This document shows positions 53,942-61,984 of a stretch of DNA of 64,000 nucleotides, piece after piece. The stretch's first letter is position 1; each line of letters begins with the position of its first letter. The DNA lies in NCBI GenBank assembly GCA_947644195.1, contig CANRZB010000002.1:98889-162888 (forward strand), read 5' to 3'. Made by a program: the position numbers and the translations under genes. The stretch is from an uncultured Clostridium sp. (GTDB lineage: Bacteria > Bacillota > Clostridia > Lachnospirales > Lachnospiraceae). The notes under the pieces were generated by a model. The model had not been told where the DNA came from, did no database searches, and saw only the letters and a program-made list of their open reading frames with translations.

Positions 53942-54414
53942 AGCAATAACCTCCTTTCAATAAAGTCCATTGTCTAATATAACATAAATATTTCCAGTGT
54001 GCAAGCCTATTTTTTGCCTTTTCCCATTTTCCCATATTCTCTTATTCAGAATTTTTAGCTTTTACCTCTTTACAAAGAAACAAGGACTATCATTTTTATC
54101 TACTTAATTTGTACTGTGCCAGTTTTCAGCAGGTTAAATTGTCATATTTTCCACATAAAACATGGCAAATGCTCACATCACCTTGCGATTTTCTTCCACA
54201 TTCCTTATAGTTGTCATGCTCCTATTACGATAATTTTGGACAAATCAGAAATCTCTCCAAAAAACAAGTGGTACCAGAATATTCGTAATAGCAGAATCAA
54301 ACATAATTTTGCCCTGCCGTAGCGCAGGTGCCGTAGCACAACAAACATTTGTGGGAAACTTAGACAAACAAGTATTGCAATTTAATAAATAATTACATAT
54401 AATGGAGGAAACTA
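53942..54414. other. Divergent intergenic region between rpmJ and the Rpn gene
   Basis: Apart from the rpmJ promoter I see no gene. AT-rich, with no Shine-Dalgarno-supported frames; likely left by the insertion that separated rpmJ from infA. Confidence 0.5.
53976..54004 (-). promoter_or_regulatory. Promoter of rpmJ-rpsM-rpsK-rpsD-rpoA-rplQ
   Basis: TTGCAC (53999-54004), 17-base spacer and TATATT (53976-53981) on the minus strand, about 28 bases before the rpmJ GTG. It supplies transcription that the infA terminator would otherwise block. Confidence 0.7.
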
Positions 54415-55377
54415 ATGAAAGAGGACCGTTGTCAAAACTGGAAGTTATTCAATCAGGATCAAAACATATCTCATACAGCCAAGACACTTCCAGCAGTAAA
54501 CCGAACCTATAAAGATACTCTATTTCGCATGATATTTAGAGAGAAACAGAGCCTGTTGCAACTATACAATGCATTAAACGGAACAAATTATACCGATGAA
54601 ACGGACCTGGAAATCGTAACATTAGAAAATGCCATTTACATGAATCTAAAAAACGACGTGGCATTTATTATATCAGACCAGTTAAATCTCTACGAACACC
54701 AGTCCACCTATAACCCTAACATTCCTTTACGCGATTTGTTTTATATAGGAAGGGAATACGAGAAATTAGTATCAAAAAAATCTCTGTATACCAGTACCAA
54801 AATACAGATTCCCAATCCTCGTTTTGTTCTTTTCTACAATGGAACCAAAACACAAGAAGAACGCACAGAACTGAAGCTTTCTGATCTTTACTGCCAGCCT
54901 GAAAAGACTCCGGAACTGGAATTAACCGTTAGTATGATCAACATTAACAAAGGATACAATGATAATATAAAAGAACAGTGTAGGCTGTTATCGGATTACA
55001 TGCAATATGTAAATAAAGTCAGAACATATGCAGAATTTCTACCGATCCGAGAAGCTGTAGAACAAGCAGTAAAAGAATGTCTTGAAGAAAAGGTGTTGGT
55101 TGATTTTTTAAGCAAATACAGACAGGAGGCGATACAATTGAGTATATTTGAATATGACGAAGAGAAAGAACTACGATTGCTGCGTCAAGCAGAACGGCAA
55201 GGCGCTTTGGAGGAAGGTCTGCAACAGGGGATTCAACAAGGAATACGGCAAGGTGTGGAAGACGGGATTCGTAACTTGATGGAAACTATGAAGCTCAGTC
55301 TCAATCAGGCCATGGATGCTTTAAAAATTCCTGCAGATGAGCAGCCTATGTATGCTGCAAAAATCCGTAACCATTAA
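54415..55377 (+). CDS. Rpn-family recombination-promoting nuclease / putative transposase
   Basis: 320-residue PD-(D/E)XK protein of the Rpn (RpnA/YhgA-like) family; members make double-strand breaks and promote recombination. It opens with the typical TYKDTLFRMIFREKQSLLQLYNALNGTNY (about 31-59). Catalytic-type residues are Asp in NDVAFII (about 81) and Glu-x-Gln in LYEHQST (about 94-96). The C-terminal part has the usual glutamine/glycine helix GLQQGIQQGIRQGVEDG. GGAGG precedes the ATG and a terminator follows. It is on the strand opposite the ribosomal genes and interrupts the infA-rpmJ junction. Confidence 0.9.
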   Translation: MKEDRCQNWKLFNQDQNISHTAKTLPAVNRTYKDTLFRMIFREKQSLLQLYNALNGTNYTDETDLEIVTLENAIYMNLKNDVAFIISDQLNLYEHQSTYNPNIPLRDLFYIGREYEKLVSKKSLYTSTKIQIPNPRFVLFYNGTKTQEERTELKLSDLYCQPEKTPELELTVSMININKGYNDNIKEQCRLLSDYMQYVNKVRTYAEFLPIREAVEQAVKECLEEKVLVDFLSKYRQEAIQLSIFEYDEEKELRLLRQAERQGALEEGLQQGIQQGIRQGVEDGIRNLMETMKLSLNQAMDALKIPADEQPMYAAKIRNH

Positions 55378-55387
55378 ATCACGAAAC

Positions 55388-55421
55388 AGCAGCCGTCAAA
55401 CGATCTCATCTGACGGCTGCT
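55388..55421 (+). terminator. Terminator of the Rpn-family gene
   Basis: A perfect 11-bp stem AGCAGCCGTCA/TGACGGCTGCT with a 12-base loop, ten bases after the stop; followed by a weak T-tract (AATTTCT). Confidence 0.7.
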
Positions 55422-55437
55422 AATTTCTAACATTGAC

Positions 55438-55611
55438 TCACTTTACTATTCTAAATTTCATAAATCTCCTCCGGGTCTTTCCTGCGCGCATCTGAAAACG
55501 ATTCTCTATGCTGGAAGTTTTCCCCTCCATAATCTCCTGTAATATCCGCTGGTCGGCTTTCTCCGAAAGCAACACTTTATCATAAAGCTCTCTATATTCC
55601 TCTAATCTCAT
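55438..55611 (-). CDS. Truncated anti-sigma-factor-like N-terminal peptide, 57 residues
   Basis: A 57-residue frame starting MRLEEYRELYDKVLLSEKADQRILQEIMEG and ending KFRIVK. The GGAG nine bases before the ATG supports translation. The opening resembles the cytoplasmic N-terminus of clostridial DUF4179-type anti-sigma factors, which bind an ECF sigma factor, and it lies 30 bases after a sigma-70 region 4 remnant. The transmembrane and extracellular parts of such proteins are missing, so this is probably the stump of a deleted gene. Confidence 0.5.
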   Translation of the reverse strand: MRLEEYRELYDKVLLSEKADQRILQEIMEGKTSSIENRFQMRAGKTRRRFMKFRIVK

Positions 55612-55641
55612 AAAAACCCTCTCCTTCCATTAATTCTATTT

Positions 55642-55749
55642 TTAATATTGCCCTCCCTTTTTCAAACGCATTTTTACCGTTGATTCTTTGCAGCCAAGAA
55701 TTCCTGCAATTTCTCTACAGGTATCTCCCTCATAGTAATGTAAATACAT
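55642..55749 (-). pseudogene. ECF sigma factor remnant (region 4 only)
   Basis: The frame reads MYLHYYEGDTCREIAGILGC followed by KESTVKMRLKKG, an unmistakable sigma-70 region 4 helix-turn-helix. Immediately upstream the frame meets a TAG and further stops, and no region 2 is found before infA. It is therefore the 3' stump of an ECF sigma gene, next to a truncated anti-sigma-like stump. Together they mark a deleted sigma/anti-sigma pair at the break in the ribosomal operon. Confidence 0.7.
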
Positions 55750-55850
55750 GGTGATCTATATACAATCCTGCCGCTGCAACGGTCAATTTTCGCTACTATT
55801 TTTTGCAAAACCTCAAATAGTCCATCAGGAAAAGTGTTTTCCTATATAGT

Positions 55851-55885
55851 AAAAAAATCAGGCAAGAACCTGATATCCTGCCTGA
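55851..55885 (-). terminator. Terminator after infA
   Basis: On the minus strand TCAGGCA/TGCCTGA (with further internal pairing around GATATC) is followed by seven T. It lies about 80 bases after the infA stop and should end the transcript before rpmJ. Confidence 0.8.
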
Positions 55886-55963
55886 CACGTAATCAATATT
55901 TTAAGATAGCGGAACAAACGATCCGCATTACACCCTCATCTCTAATTCACAAAACCACTCGAT

Positions 55964-56182
55964 CTATTTATCTCTCCAGGTAATCCGTCCCTTTGTCAGA
56001 TCATACGGAGACATTTCCATCGTCACTTTATCTCCCGGCAAAATACGGATAAAATTCTTGCGAAGTTTGCCGCTGATATGAGCCAATACCTGATGCCCAT
56101 TTTCCAATTCTACCTTGAACATGGCATTCGGCAGCTTCTCCACAACGATTCCTTCAATTTCAATTACATCTTCTTTCGACAT
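55964..56182 (-). CDS. infA: Translation initiation factor IF-1
   Basis: OB-fold factor that occupies the ribosomal A site during initiation. 72 residues, [53 protein letters not shown]..., complete and canonical. It is usually followed within tens of bases by rpmJ. Here a terminator follows, and it has its own upstream promoter, so it is an isolated transcription unit. Confidence 0.98.
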   Translation of the reverse strand: MSKEDVIEIEGIVVEKLPNAMFKVELENGHQVLAHISGKLRKNFIRILPGDKVTMEMSPYDLTKGRITWRDK

Positions 56183-56301
56183 ACTATTCTCCTTCTAACA
56201 CACGACATCATCCTATTTGCAAAGATCCTGGCAAGCAAAAGAACCAGGCTTTCCCATCTCTCCTTGATTTCGGAATTCCTCTGCAAATCCATACCTTAAG
56301 G

Positions 56302-56330
56302 ATTTTAACAGACCTATCCACAAAATGCAA
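56302..56330 (-). promoter_or_regulatory. Promoter of infA
   Basis: TTGCAT (56325-56330), 17-base spacer and TAAAAT (56302-56307) on the minus strand. The leader of about 110 bases includes a CCTGG/CCAGG hairpin near 56232-56253 and no convincing gene. Confidence 0.65.
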
Positions 56331-56383
56331 GCATCTGTTGCTATTTTTTGCAACTATCTCATTCTTTCCACTTTGCCTGTCCA

Positions 56384-57148
56384 TTACACCATATCGGGAT
56401 GATAAGACAAAAGCTCCGGCTCACCGTCAGTAATCAGGATCGTATTCTCATAGTGCGCAGAGTTCATTCCATCCTGTGTCACTACTGTCCAGTCGTCTTC
56501 CAACACCCAAACCTCATAGTCCCCGGCGTTTACCATTGGCTCAATTGCCAGCGTCATTCCTGCCCGCAGTTTCATCCCACGGCCAATTGGCTTAAAATTA
56601 GGAATCTGTGGCTCCTCGTGAAGATTCTTGCCAACACCGTGTCCTACCAGATCTCGAACCACCGAGTAACCGTTACTTTCCACAAAATCCTGGATCGCCT
56701 TGGAAATCTCGTACAAGTGATTTCCTGCCCTGGCATACTTGATGCCCTCATAAAAGCTCTGCTTTGTAATCTCAATCAGTCTCTTATTTTCTTCAGAAAT
56801 TTCACCGACTGCATGGGTTCGCGCAGCATCCGAATGATATCCCTGATAGATCACGCCGGCATCCAGGCTGACAATATCGCCTTCCTGCAGAATTCTCTTT
56901 TTATTCGGAATTCCATGCACCACTTCCTCGTTCACGGAAATACAAATCGAAGCCGGATATCCATTATAATTCAGAAAAGAAGGGATACAGCCATAGCTGC
57001 GAATGACCTCTTCTCCTTTCCGGTTGATATCCATGGTACTGATACCCGGACGGATCATCTTTGCCATCTCATCATGCACCTCTGCTAAGATTTTTCCCGC
57101 CTTACGCATTAAGTCGATCTCATGTTGTGATTTAATCGTAACTGACAT
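56384..57148 (-). CDS. map: Methionine aminopeptidase, type I
   Basis: Removes the initiator Met from nascent proteins. 254 residues. Metal ligands are in DAGVIYQGYHSDAART (two Asp), GHGVGKNLHEEPQIPN (His) and AIEPMV plus a late Glu (TQDGMNSAHYENTI region). No N-terminal SEC-C zinc extension. It lies after adk with a hairpin between them. The usual small KOW-domain gene between map and infA is absent here. Confidence 0.97.
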   Translation of the reverse strand: MSVTIKSQHEIDLMRKAGKILAEVHDEMAKMIRPGISTMDINRKGEEVIRSYGCIPSFLNYNGYPASICISVNEEVVHGIPNKKRILQEGDIVSLDAGVIYQGYHSDAARTHAVGEISEENKRLIEITKQSFYEGIKYARAGNHLYEISKAIQDFVESNGYSVVRDLVGHGVGKNLHEEPQIPNFKPIGRGMKLRAGMTLAIEPMVNAGDYEVWVLEDDWTVVTQDGMNSAHYENTILITDGEPELLSYHPDMV

Positions 57149-57185
57149 AGTATGTCTGCCTTCTTTCTCTATTTAATACATGGTT

Positions 57186-57220
57186 ATGGCAGATGATCAC
57201 ATAAATATGACATCTGCCAT
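57186..57220 (-). other. Intercistronic hairpin between adk and map
   Basis: Perfect 10-bp stem ATGGCAGATG/CATCTGCCAT with a 15-base loop; T-run only on the plus strand. It may modulate map expression. Confidence 0.6.
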
Positions 57221-57290
57221 GTTTTTATTCTTTGTTTCATGCAGCCGGTAAGATACTAACCCAAATAATCACTAACTGCTCGTTATGGTA

Positions 57291-57932
57291 CTAACCCATA
57301 ATCTCATCAATTGCCTTTGCTACCCCTTCAATTCCCAGAGTACCGTCAATCTCATGCAAAATTCCCTGCTTTTTATAATATTCAATTAATGGAGCGGTCT
57401 GCTCATGATAGACATCCAGTCTCTTTTTCACTGTCTCAGGCTTGTCATCATCACGCAGCTCTAATTCACCTCCGCAGTTATCACAAACGCCTTCTACCTT
57501 TGGCGGAATATTTACTGCATGGAACGTTGCCCCGCATTTCGCACAGACACGACGTCCCCCCATACGCTCAATAATTGCTTCGTCTGTCATTTCAATATCC
57601 AGCGCATAATCAATAGCCGTCCCCTGTTTCTTCAAAGCTTCCGTCAATGCCTCTGCCTGCGGAATGGTTCTTGGGAATCCATCCAAAATATATCCTTTTG
57701 CACAATCCTCTTTTTGTAAACGGTCTACTACCAGATCACATACCAGTTCATCTGGCACCAGATCTCCGGCATCCATATAGCTCTTCGCTTTCTTACCCAA
57801 CTCGGTTCCATCCTTGATATTCTGACGGAAAATATCTCCAGTCGATATCGTAGGTATTCCATACTTCTTTACAATCCCTTTTGCATGTGTTCCTTTGCCT
57901 GCACCCGGTGCACCCAACATAACAATCTTCAT
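57291..57932 (-). CDS. adk: Adenylate kinase, zinc-type
   Basis: Balances ATP, ADP and AMP. 213 residues. The P-loop is GAPGAGKGTHA (about 7-17), with DGFPRTIPQAEAL, and the LID carries four Cys (VCAKC and VCDNC, about 129-132 and 149-152), marking the zinc-binding Gram-positive form. It is usually preceded by secY; here a BlaR1-like gene and a terminator lie upstream, so the spc operon part is not contiguous at this site. Confidence 0.98.
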   Translation of the reverse strand: MKIVMLGAPGAGKGTHAKGIVKKYGIPTISTGDIFRQNIKDGTELGKKAKSYMDAGDLVPDELVCDLVVDRLQKEDCAKGYILDGFPRTIPQAEALTEALKKQGTAIDYALDIEMTDEAIIERMGGRRVCAKCGATFHAVNIPPKVEGVCDNCGGELELRDDDKPETVKKRLDVYHEQTAPLIEYYKKQGILHEIDGTLGIEGVAKAIDEIMG

Positions 57933-58040
57933 AATACCTTAACCTCCATTTTCTGCGCAATGTATGCGATATCTTCCGTCTATACGGCCAGTATATGAGA
58001 ATCATACCTTGTAACCCCGCACAGACATATTCATCATAAC

Positions 58041-58075
58041 GCAAAAAGGGAGCGGTTTCAACTCCCTTTTTGCGG
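58041..58075 (-). terminator. Terminator of the BlaI/BlaR1-like operon
   Basis: A perfect 13-bp inverted repeat CGCAAAAAGGGAG/CTCCCTTTTTGCG with a 9-base loop; the T-run lies in the descending arm. About 33 bases after the BlaR1-like stop. Confidence 0.75.
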
Positions 58076-58108
58076 AATGTCTGACATTGTTCATGTCTTA
58101 CATACACT

Positions 58109-59998
58109 CTATTCTTTCCTTTTTACTGTCTTTTTCGAGACTAATTCCTTATAATCATCTATAACCCAGGAACCATCATACGGTGCAGCCAACTGCCCTT
58201 CCTTCGTGGAATATATCACGTTCCCCTGGTCAGTGTCAACAATCACATAGCTATTTTTTAAATACGAGTTCACCAAATTTATAAAATCATTGTATTTTTC
58301 CCGATCAAAATCTATTTTATTTACATTCAGATTAAACTCATATTTTTTCTTGAAAACCACATCTTCTGTTCCATCCTCTTTTAAAGAAAAGACTTTCAGG
58401 GAAAAAGCTCCCATGCCTTGGTACATCATCGGTTTCCATTCTACCAGATATTTCCCTGTTTCATCTTCATAAAGGTAAATCCCATTCCAGCCATAATGTA
58501 CCGTATCTGCCGTATAGGAAGCAATCTTTTCTCCTGTTTTCCCGGACGTTACCGTGACGGTTTCCTCCTCCCCGGTCGCCAAACTTTCATCCCGTAATGC
58601 CTCCATATGCAGTGTTATGGTATCTTTTATTCCATCATGGGTCACATCTTCTCGAAAGACATACTCTTGCGGAAGCATTTGATCATCCATGGTTTTCTCC
58701 GATCCCATGGCATTTGCTGAATTATTTTCAACTGCCTTCTCCAGGCTATCTTTCCTTTGTAGGGAATCAGAGATCTCTTCTGTGTTATGGTCAGCCGTTG
58801 CCACCGGCATTGATTCCGTGACATTCTGTTTCCTTTCCTGGGACGGTTCGGCATTTCGCACCGCTTGATCCTTCTGTACCGTAAACAACATTGCTGCAAA
58901 AGAAATAATCAGTACAAGAGAGACCGGAAGCATCCATTTTCGAAAACGTTTCGGCTGTAAGACATTACGGATACGAGACTTGACACTCCCGGATGCAAAC
59001 GCAGGTGGAAGCATTTCCTGAGCTCTGCCTCCGGCAAAAGAAAGCAATGACTGGGCATAGACTTTTTTGATCTGATGCCCCAATTTATGAATTACCATTT
59101 CATCACAGGACATTTCCATATCCTGTTCCAGGTAATATGCTGCTACCCAGACCATTGGCTGAAACCAATAAATTCCATTTAGCAGAAAAACAACCCACTT
59201 AATCAGATCATCCTTTCTTCGAAGGTGCATTTCTTCATGACAGATAATATACTCCCGCTCTGCCTCTGCCAAACCGCGCGGCACGATAATCTTTTTATGC
59301 CAGATTCCATACACAAAAGGACTGGCAATCTGATTCGATTCATATACCCGCTTCCTACCGGAACACGGCGTTGCCTCCTTGACGTACTGTCCGTATTTAC
59401 GGACTGCACAGAGGGCCCACAGTAAATATTCTACCATTCCCGATACCCAAATTCCCGCCAAAAGAAAGGCATGATCCTTCCACCCGCGGTACAGCATTGC
59501 CAGAAAATTTGTTATCGCTGTTCCAGCGTTTCTTCCCGCCCTCTGTAAGAAATGAGACCCACCACCTGCAACTTCTGATGGTTTATTATCCCTATCGGTA
59601 TCATCCCCGATGCTCATCTGCCCAGAATATGTACCCGTTTCCTTAGTGCCATTGGACACTACATGGTTTTGCGCTGTTATCCCTGTACCATCCTGCCCTG
59701 ATGGATCAACTTGCTCTCTGCTTTTCGCCTGCATCCTACCGGCTTCCGTCCCATGCTCCTCCATTCCCCGCACTGCGCCAGTCTGCTGTTTCTGCTCTGC
59801 GAGATCCACAATATTCTGCATCGGCCAGAGCGCCGAATCAGCATCCAGGGAAAATGGACACAACAGCCGCAGAAATAAAACACACCACAAACCATAAGAA
59901 ACAACTCTGGGAAATTTTGCCAATAACGGCCTGCTTATTAATAATAAAATCGCTCCTGTCATAAAGAGAAGCTGCATCTGAAACATAATCTGTATCAT
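58109..59998 (-). CDS. BlaR1/MecR1-family M56 metallopeptidase sensor with atypical C-terminus
   Basis: Membrane protease that would cleave or release the BlaI-type repressor. It has two to four helices at the N-terminus, a long Gln/Ser/Gly-rich loop (about 70-165) and further helices. The zinc motif is HEMHLRRKDD (about 250-259), with a downstream MSCDEMVIHKLG, then a final helix (about 358-377). The extracellular C-terminal part (about 380-629) is not a penicillin-binding domain: no SxxK is apparent at the usual place. It has a beta-rich pattern (HYGWNGIYLYEDETGKYLVEW). So the signal is probably not a beta-lactam bound covalently. The repressor gene is directly upstream. Confidence 0.88.
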   Translation of the reverse strand: MIQIMFQMQLLFMTGAILLLISRPLLAKFPRVVSYGLWCVLFLRLLCPFSLDADSALWPMQNIVDLAEQKQQTGAVRGMEEHGTEAGRMQAKSREQVDPSGQDGTGITAQNHVVSNGTKETGTYSGQMSIGDDTDRDNKPSEVAGGGSHFLQRAGRNAGTAITNFLAMLYRGWKDHAFLLAGIWVSGMVEYLLWALCAVRKYGQYVKEATPCSGRKRVYESNQIASPFVYGIWHKKIIVPRGLAEAEREYIICHEEMHLRRKDDLIKWVVFLLNGIYWFQPMVWVAAYYLEQDMEMSCDEMVIHKLGHQIKKVYAQSLLSFAGGRAQEMLPPAFASGSVKSRIRNVLQPKRFRKWMLPVSLVLIISFAAMLFTVQKDQAVRNAEPSQERKQNVTESMPVATADHNTEEISDSLQRKDSLEKAVENNSANAMGSEKTMDDQMLPQEYVFREDVTHDGIKDTITLHMEALRDESLATGEEETVTVTSGKTGEKIASYTADTVHYGWNGIYLYEDETGKYLVEWKPMMYQGMGAFSLKVFSLKEDGTEDVVFKKKYEFNLNVNKIDFDREKYNDFINLVNSYLKNSYVIVDTDQGNVIYSTKEGQLAAPYDGSWVIDDYKELVSKKTVKRKE

Positions 59999-60111
59999 AC
60001 CATACCCCCTCGCCGCTAACTGCGACCTCCATAAATATAGAAAACAAAATTTTACATTCCATCCTCTGTCCTGCTTCTATCCCAATCACTGTCTAATTGA
60101 CTGCCCTATTA

Positions 60112-60471
60112 TTAGGTATCATATTCATCAATCATACGCTGTATTTCTGCAATTTGCTTTTCACTCAGTTTTTTACGGCTCATAAATGCAGCCAGGAATC
60201 TCGGTAGAGAACCCGAAAAATTCTTATCTATAAACTGTTCCGTCTGCAATGCATCATATTCTTCCTTGGATAAAAGCGGCGTCACAATGGCATTTTCATT
60301 TTTCAACACTCCTTTTTCGCATAAACGCCGCAATACAGTATAGGTCGTTGATTTTTTCCAATGCAGTTTTTTTTCACACTCCTGTACCAAATCCCCCGAA
60401 GTAATCGTCCCTCTCCTCCACACGATCTCCGCAAATTCATATTCTGTTTCCGCTAATTGAATGGGTTCCAT
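60112..60471 (-). CDS. BlaI/MecI-family transcriptional repressor
   Basis: Winged-helix repressor of 119 residues. Features: LAETEYEFAEIVWRRGTITSGDLVQ, the recognition helix around KKSTTYTVLRRLCEKGVL (about 37-54), and the C-terminal dimerisation helices (SEKQIAEIQRMIDEY). The protease-cleavage-type Asn and adjacent Phe are plausible in the ENAIVTP-FIDKNFSG region, but not certain. It starts at ATG 60471 with AGGAGG 5 bases upstream. It is the first gene of the pair; two matching dyads overlap its promoter, implying autorepression. Confidence 0.93.
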   Translation of the reverse strand: MEPIQLAETEYEFAEIVWRRGTITSGDLVQECEKKLHWKKSTTYTVLRRLCEKGVLKNENAIVTPLLSKEEYDALQTEQFIDKNFSGSLPRFLAAFMSRKKLSEKQIAEIQRMIDEYDT

Positions 60472-60497
60472 CATTTCCTCCTCTCCGACGCAAACAG

Positions 60498-60550
60498 GTC
60501 TACATGTTGTCGACTATCTCAAGTTTACAGCATGTAGACCTGTTTGTCAA
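60498..60550 (-). promoter_or_regulatory. BlaI-type promoter with two operators
   Basis: On the minus strand TTGACA (60545-60550), 17-base spacer and TAAACT (60522-60527) form the promoter. Two 17-base dyads fit GTYTACA-N3-TGTMGAC: 60523-60539 (over spacer and -10) and 60498-60514 (over the start region), 25 bases apart centre to centre. Together they form an exact 16-bp outer inverted repeat CAAACAGGTCTACATG. This layout fits repression by the adjacent BlaI-like protein. Confidence 0.75.
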
Positions 60551-60679
60551 TCCCAAAATTCCATGCCAGAACAGACAAAATAAATGACTTCTAAATATCT
60601 GGATGAATCAGCCGTATATGCTAAGGAATCACTGCAAGGGTATCAAAAATAAAATGCTGAAACACATCCCTGCACTGTC

Positions 60680-60708
60680 TTGTCAATCCATATTTCTTTT
60701 GTTACAAT
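60680..60708 (+). promoter_or_regulatory. Promoter of the K+ channel gene
   Basis: TTGTCA (60680-60685), 17-base spacer and TACAAT (60703-60708). Confidence 0.65.
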
Positions 60709-60785
60709 GACCCCAAGCCATAATTCCAAACACAGCGTAAAACACCCGGTTACCGATGAAACTGGCACTAAAGAGGGAAAAAACT

Positions 60786-61955
60786 ATGTTAAAAAAACGG
60801 ATTTTCCACATCATGCAGATCGGCGATAAACGTGACCTGATCAGCAAGTTTTTTGATTACTTTATTGTTTTTGCAATATTTCTCAATCTGGGCGTCGTCA
60901 TCTACGATACCTTTGACAGTTCAATAGCATATAAAACAATTCTGGACACCATCGAACTGGTAACCCTGATTATTTTTGTCATAGAATACATTTTGCGTCT
61001 ATGGACTGCGGATCTGCTCTATCCAGAAGAAAGCCGGGGACGTGCCGTGGCACATTTTATCTTTTCCTTTTACGGACTCGTCGATTTGTTTACGTTCCTG
61101 CCGTATTTTGTTCCGTTTATGTTCCCATCCGGCATCGTTGCATTTCGCATGCTACGTGTCATCCGTATTTTCCGGCTGTTTAAGATTAACCAACAATATG
61201 ATGCTTTCAATGTAATCATAGATGTCTTGAGTGAAAAAAAGAATCAGATATTTTCTTCCGTCTGTATGATATTTGTCATGATGATTGCTGCATCGCTCTG
61301 TATGTACAGTCTGGAACATGAAGCACAGCCAGACGTATTCAGCAACGCCTTTTCCGGGCTATGGTGGAGCGTTAGCACGATCCTGACCGTAGGTTACGGC
61401 GATATCTATCCGGTTACGACTGCCGGACAGATCATGGCAATTCTTTTGGCATTTTTAGGCGTCGGCCTGGTTGCCATCCCCACTGGTATCATTAGCGCTG
61501 GATTTGTGGAACAATACACCAAAATCAAGAACCTTGCCGAATACCAGGAAGAGACAAATGTCAGCTTTCTTACTCTGAATGTAGACCATCGCAGCAGTTG
61601 GTGCAATCAAACCCTTCGATCTCTGAATATGCCCAAAGGTTTGCTGCTGGTAGCAATCCATCGGGGACAGGATATTCTGATCCCGAACGGCGATACGAAG
61701 ATTCTCAAAGGAGATAAGTTGATTCTCTGTGCGGAATCCGTCCATCAGAGGGACCAGATCCATTTGAAGGAAATCCGCATCAAAGAAAAAAGCGAATGGA
61801 TCGGCAAGCCCATCCGTGATCTGGATATATCCCGCCAATCCATTATTGTCATGATCCGCCGCAAGGGACACGCGATCATTCCCCACGGCGAAGATATCAT
61901 TCATTTTAACGACCTCGTCATTCTCTATGAGAAAGGCAAACCACATACTTCCTAG
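60786..61955 (+). CDS. Voltage-gated-type potassium channel with TrkA-C domains
   Basis: 389-residue six-helix channel. The S4-like helix has repeated Arg (RMLRVIRIFRLFK, about 121-133). The pore is marked by the K+ filter TVGYGD (201-206). After S6 the cytoplasmic part carries two TrkA-C (RCK C-lobe)-like segments (about 255-320 and 325-385; SLNMPKGLLLVAIHRG and DLDISRQSIIVMIRRKG), which usually bind small ligands such as nucleotides. The RCK N-lobe is absent. GAGGG lies 8 bases before the ATG at 60786, preferred to one 10 codons upstream. It is convergent with the Na/Pi gene. Confidence 0.92.
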   Translation: MLKKRIFHIMQIGDKRDLISKFFDYFIVFAIFLNLGVVIYDTFDSSIAYKTILDTIELVTLIIFVIEYILRLWTADLLYPEESRGRAVAHFIFSFYGLVDLFTFLPYFVPFMFPSGIVAFRMLRVIRIFRLFKINQQYDAFNVIIDVLSEKKNQIFSSVCMIFVMMIAASLCMYSLEHEAQPDVFSNAFSGLWWSVSTILTVGYGDIYPVTTAGQIMAILLAFLGVGLVAIPTGIISAGFVEQYTKIKNLAEYQEETNVSFLTLNVDHRSSWCNQTLRSLNMPKGLLLVAIHRGQDILIPNGDTKILKGDKLILCAESVHQRDQIHLKEIRIKEKSEWIGKPIRDLDISRQSIIVMIRRKGHAIIPHGEDIIHFNDLVILYEKGKPHTS

Positions 61956-61984
61956 ACTGCCCTGCATCACCTAGTTTCTTTGGT

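Noticed and set aside
54375..54403. TTGCAA-17-TATAAT in front of the Rpn-family gene
   Set aside because: Transcription would begin at about 54410, after the Shine-Dalgarno at 54404-54408, leaving no usable leader. The match is likely chance in AT-rich DNA.
56183..56292. Open frame in the infA leader starting at ATG 56292
   Set aside because: The ATG lies only a few bases from the predicted transcription start and has no Shine-Dalgarno; it runs into the infA start.
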